Shown: piece after piece, positions 7,638-8,670 of the stretch | Layout of the letters: every line of letters starts with the position of its first letter | Position numbering within the stretch: position 1 is the stretch's first letter | NCBI GenBank assembly: GCA_913058555.1 | Contig: CAJXRJ010000299.1 | Location: forward strand, 1-8,670 | DNA from: an uncultured bacterium | GTDB taxonomy: Bacteria > Planctomycetota > UBA1135 > GCA-002686595 | Direction of reading: 5' to 3' | Length of the DNA: 8,670 nucleotides | Made by a program: the position numbers and the translations under genes | Notes under the pieces: model-generated | The model's database searches: none | Seen by the model: only the letters and a program-made list of their open reading frames with translations | What the model was told of the DNA's origin: nothing

Positions 7638-8670
7638 CCGGCGCACCACCAGCGCGACGCAGTGCCGTAAAAGGCGGGCGATTCGTGGGCTTGGAAGGGG
7701 TGCTCGGTCGTCCTATCTGGCGCGGGATCTGGCTCTGCGCTTGCCTCTGCGCCTGCCTGTCCCTGGCGCCATCCCGCGCGTCGGCAAGTCCACAGGGTGG
7801 GCCCTCACCAGGATTCCAGTTCGGGTTGCTGCCCGATCTCCCCAACCCCATCGGGCTCGGGGGGCCACTCGTTGGAGTCCACGGGGACGCGCTGATCGTG
7901 GCTGGGGGAGCGAACTTTCCGGTACCCCTGACCGAGGGCGGGGCCAAAGTATGGCTGGGCGAAATCTCTGTGCTGCTGCCAGGCGCGGACGAGTGGAAAA
8001 GCGCTGGCGCCCTGCCGAAGCCACTGGCTTACGCGGCCTGCGCGAGCACTTCACGGGGCGTGGTCTGCGTAGGTGGTTCCGATGGGACGGCGGTGTACGC
8101 CGAGTCGTTCCTGATGACGTGGGATCCCCAGGCAGACGAAGTGCTCTGCACGCCGCTCCCACCGTTCCCCGTTCCCAACGCGTTCGGCGCGGCCGAGGCC
8201 ATTGGGGATCGGGTGTTCGTCCTCGCGGGCAAGAAGAGCAAAGACGATGCCGATCTATCCGGCGCCGCGTGGAGCATCGACCTTGCCGAACCGGCCCCCA
8301 AGTGGACCCCCATGGCGCCCATGCCGGGACCCGCTCGATTCAAGGTCGTCACGGCGGCCCAGCATGGCCTCGGTCCGTTGCCTCCGGACTCGTCCGGGAC
8401 GGCGGGATTCATATATGCGTTCTCGGGGTCTTCCGCCCGCCCCCCGAACGCGGCACCGGGCATTGACCACTTCACCGATGGGTACCGGTACGCACCCGCG
8501 ACGGATACGTGGACGAAGCTGGCGGACCTGCCGGTCCTCGCTGATCCACGGGGCCTCGACGAGGACGGTGCATTCGCCAAAGAGCGCTGGCCGATCAACG
8601 CCGGCTCTGCCCACGCCTACGGGAAGCGCTCGGTCCTGACCTTTAGCGGAGCCACCGGGCGCTACATCTT
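7634..8670 (+). CDS. nanM: Exported kelch-type sialate mutarotase (N-acetylneuraminate epimerase, NanM/YjhT-like), cut off by the window end
   Basis: The frame opens with an ATG overlapping the lyase stop in ATGA and stays open to the last base, giving 345 residues without a stop. The family is known to convert alpha-N-acetylneuraminate, the product of retaining sialidases, to the beta anomer outside the cytoplasm. Residues about 26-52 look like a signal peptide with an Arg-containing n-region, a hydrophobic core and a 'SRASA' end. Kelch-like repeats follow: 'LPDLPNPIGLGGPLVGV' (66-82) with 'LIVAGGANFP' (87-96), 'AGALPKPLAYAA' (124-135) with 'VVCVGGSDG' (143-151), 'PPFPVPNAFGAA' (176-187) with 'RVFVLAGKKS' (193-202), 'WTPMAPMPGPAR' (224-235) with 'FIYAFSGSS' (259-267), and 'WTKLADLP' (293-300). 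The 'GGANFP' first blade and motif order point to the circularly permuted mutarotase subgroup rather than the E. coli order. An AGGAGG at 7607-7612 lies 21 bases from the ATG, too far to be its ribosome site, so translation is probably coupled to the lyase. A transporter often accompanies this subgroup and may follow downstream. Confidence 0.88.
   Translation, partial: MTGAPPARRSAVKGGRFVGLEGVLGRPIWRGIWLCACLCACLSLAPSRASASPQGGPSPGFQFGLLPDLPNPIGLGGPLVGVHGDALIVAGGANFPVPLTEGGAKVWLGEISVLLPGADEWKSAGALPKPLAYAACASTSRGVVCVGGSDGTAVYAESFLMTWDPQADEVLCTPLPPFPVPNAFGAAEAIGDRVFVLAGKKSKDDADLSGAAWSIDLAEPAPKWTPMAPMPGPARFKVVTAAQHGLGPLPPDSSGTAGFIYAFSGSSARPPNAAPGIDHFTDGYRYAPATDTWTKLADLPVLADPRGLDEDGAFAKERWPINAGSAHAYGKRSVLTFSGATGRYI
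7733..7756 (+). repeat. Imperfect 12-base tandem duplication in the mutarotase signal peptide
   Basis: Two adjacent 12-base units, CTCTGCGCTTGC and CTCTGCGCCTGC, differ at one base and encode Leu-Cys-Ala-Cys twice (residues 34-41). The result is a cysteine-rich hydrophobic core. It looks like a small in-frame duplication that lengthened the signal peptide. Confidence 0.8.

Noticed and set aside
7525..8466. 313-codon open frame on the plus strand across the lyase end and mutarotase gene
   Set aside because: It is out of frame with both well-supported genes and its translation is mostly Arg, Gly and Pro; the open frame starting at 7634 carries the kelch motifs.

Overview
The window looks like a piece of a GC-rich bacterial chromosome (mid-60s percent GC by eye, not computed) that carries a compact sialic acid release and degradation locus. 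I lean towards Planctomycetota or a related environmental lineage. The reasons are the large multi-module secreted hydrolases, the sialidase with an extra N-terminal jelly-roll-like module, the carboxypeptidase-regulatory-like repeat protein next door, and the lack of Shine-Dalgarno sequences at most starts. This placement is inference; there is no rRNA or other marker gene here.

Layout. Positions 2-1582 (+) hold the C-terminal part, or less likely all, of a beta-sandwich repeat protein. It ends 24 bases from the end of a convergent gene at 1607-3649 (-), a secreted five-Asp-box exo-sialidase with a complete set of recognisable catalytic residues. A 156-base divergent intergenic region (3650-3805) follows and contains a small exact inverted repeat. 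Rightward from it runs a tight three-gene set. The first gene (3806-6631) is a very large exported esterase made of a sialate O-acetylesterase domain, an SGNH/GDSL hydrolase domain and a third esterase-like domain that has lost its catalytic motifs. The second (6660-7637) is an N-acetylneuraminate lyase. The third (7634-8670, running off the window) is an exported kelch-type sialate mutarotase of the NanM/YjhT type, overlapping the lyase by an ATGA.

How the genes fit together. The sialidase would release alpha-sialic acids from glycoconjugates. The fused esterase would strip O-acetyl groups that block sialidase or lyase action. The mutarotase would speed the conversion of the alpha anomer to the beta anomer. 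After uptake, the lyase would split sialic acid into N-acetylmannosamine and pyruvate. No transporter, NanE, NanK or epimerase gene is visible; they may lie downstream or elsewhere.

There is no gene-free stretch above 300 bases, and I saw no RNA genes, CRISPR array, insertion sequence or clear terminator. The most interesting items are the three-domain esterase with a dead third domain, a 10-base G tract inside the sialidase gene, and the possible shared operator between the divergent genes.
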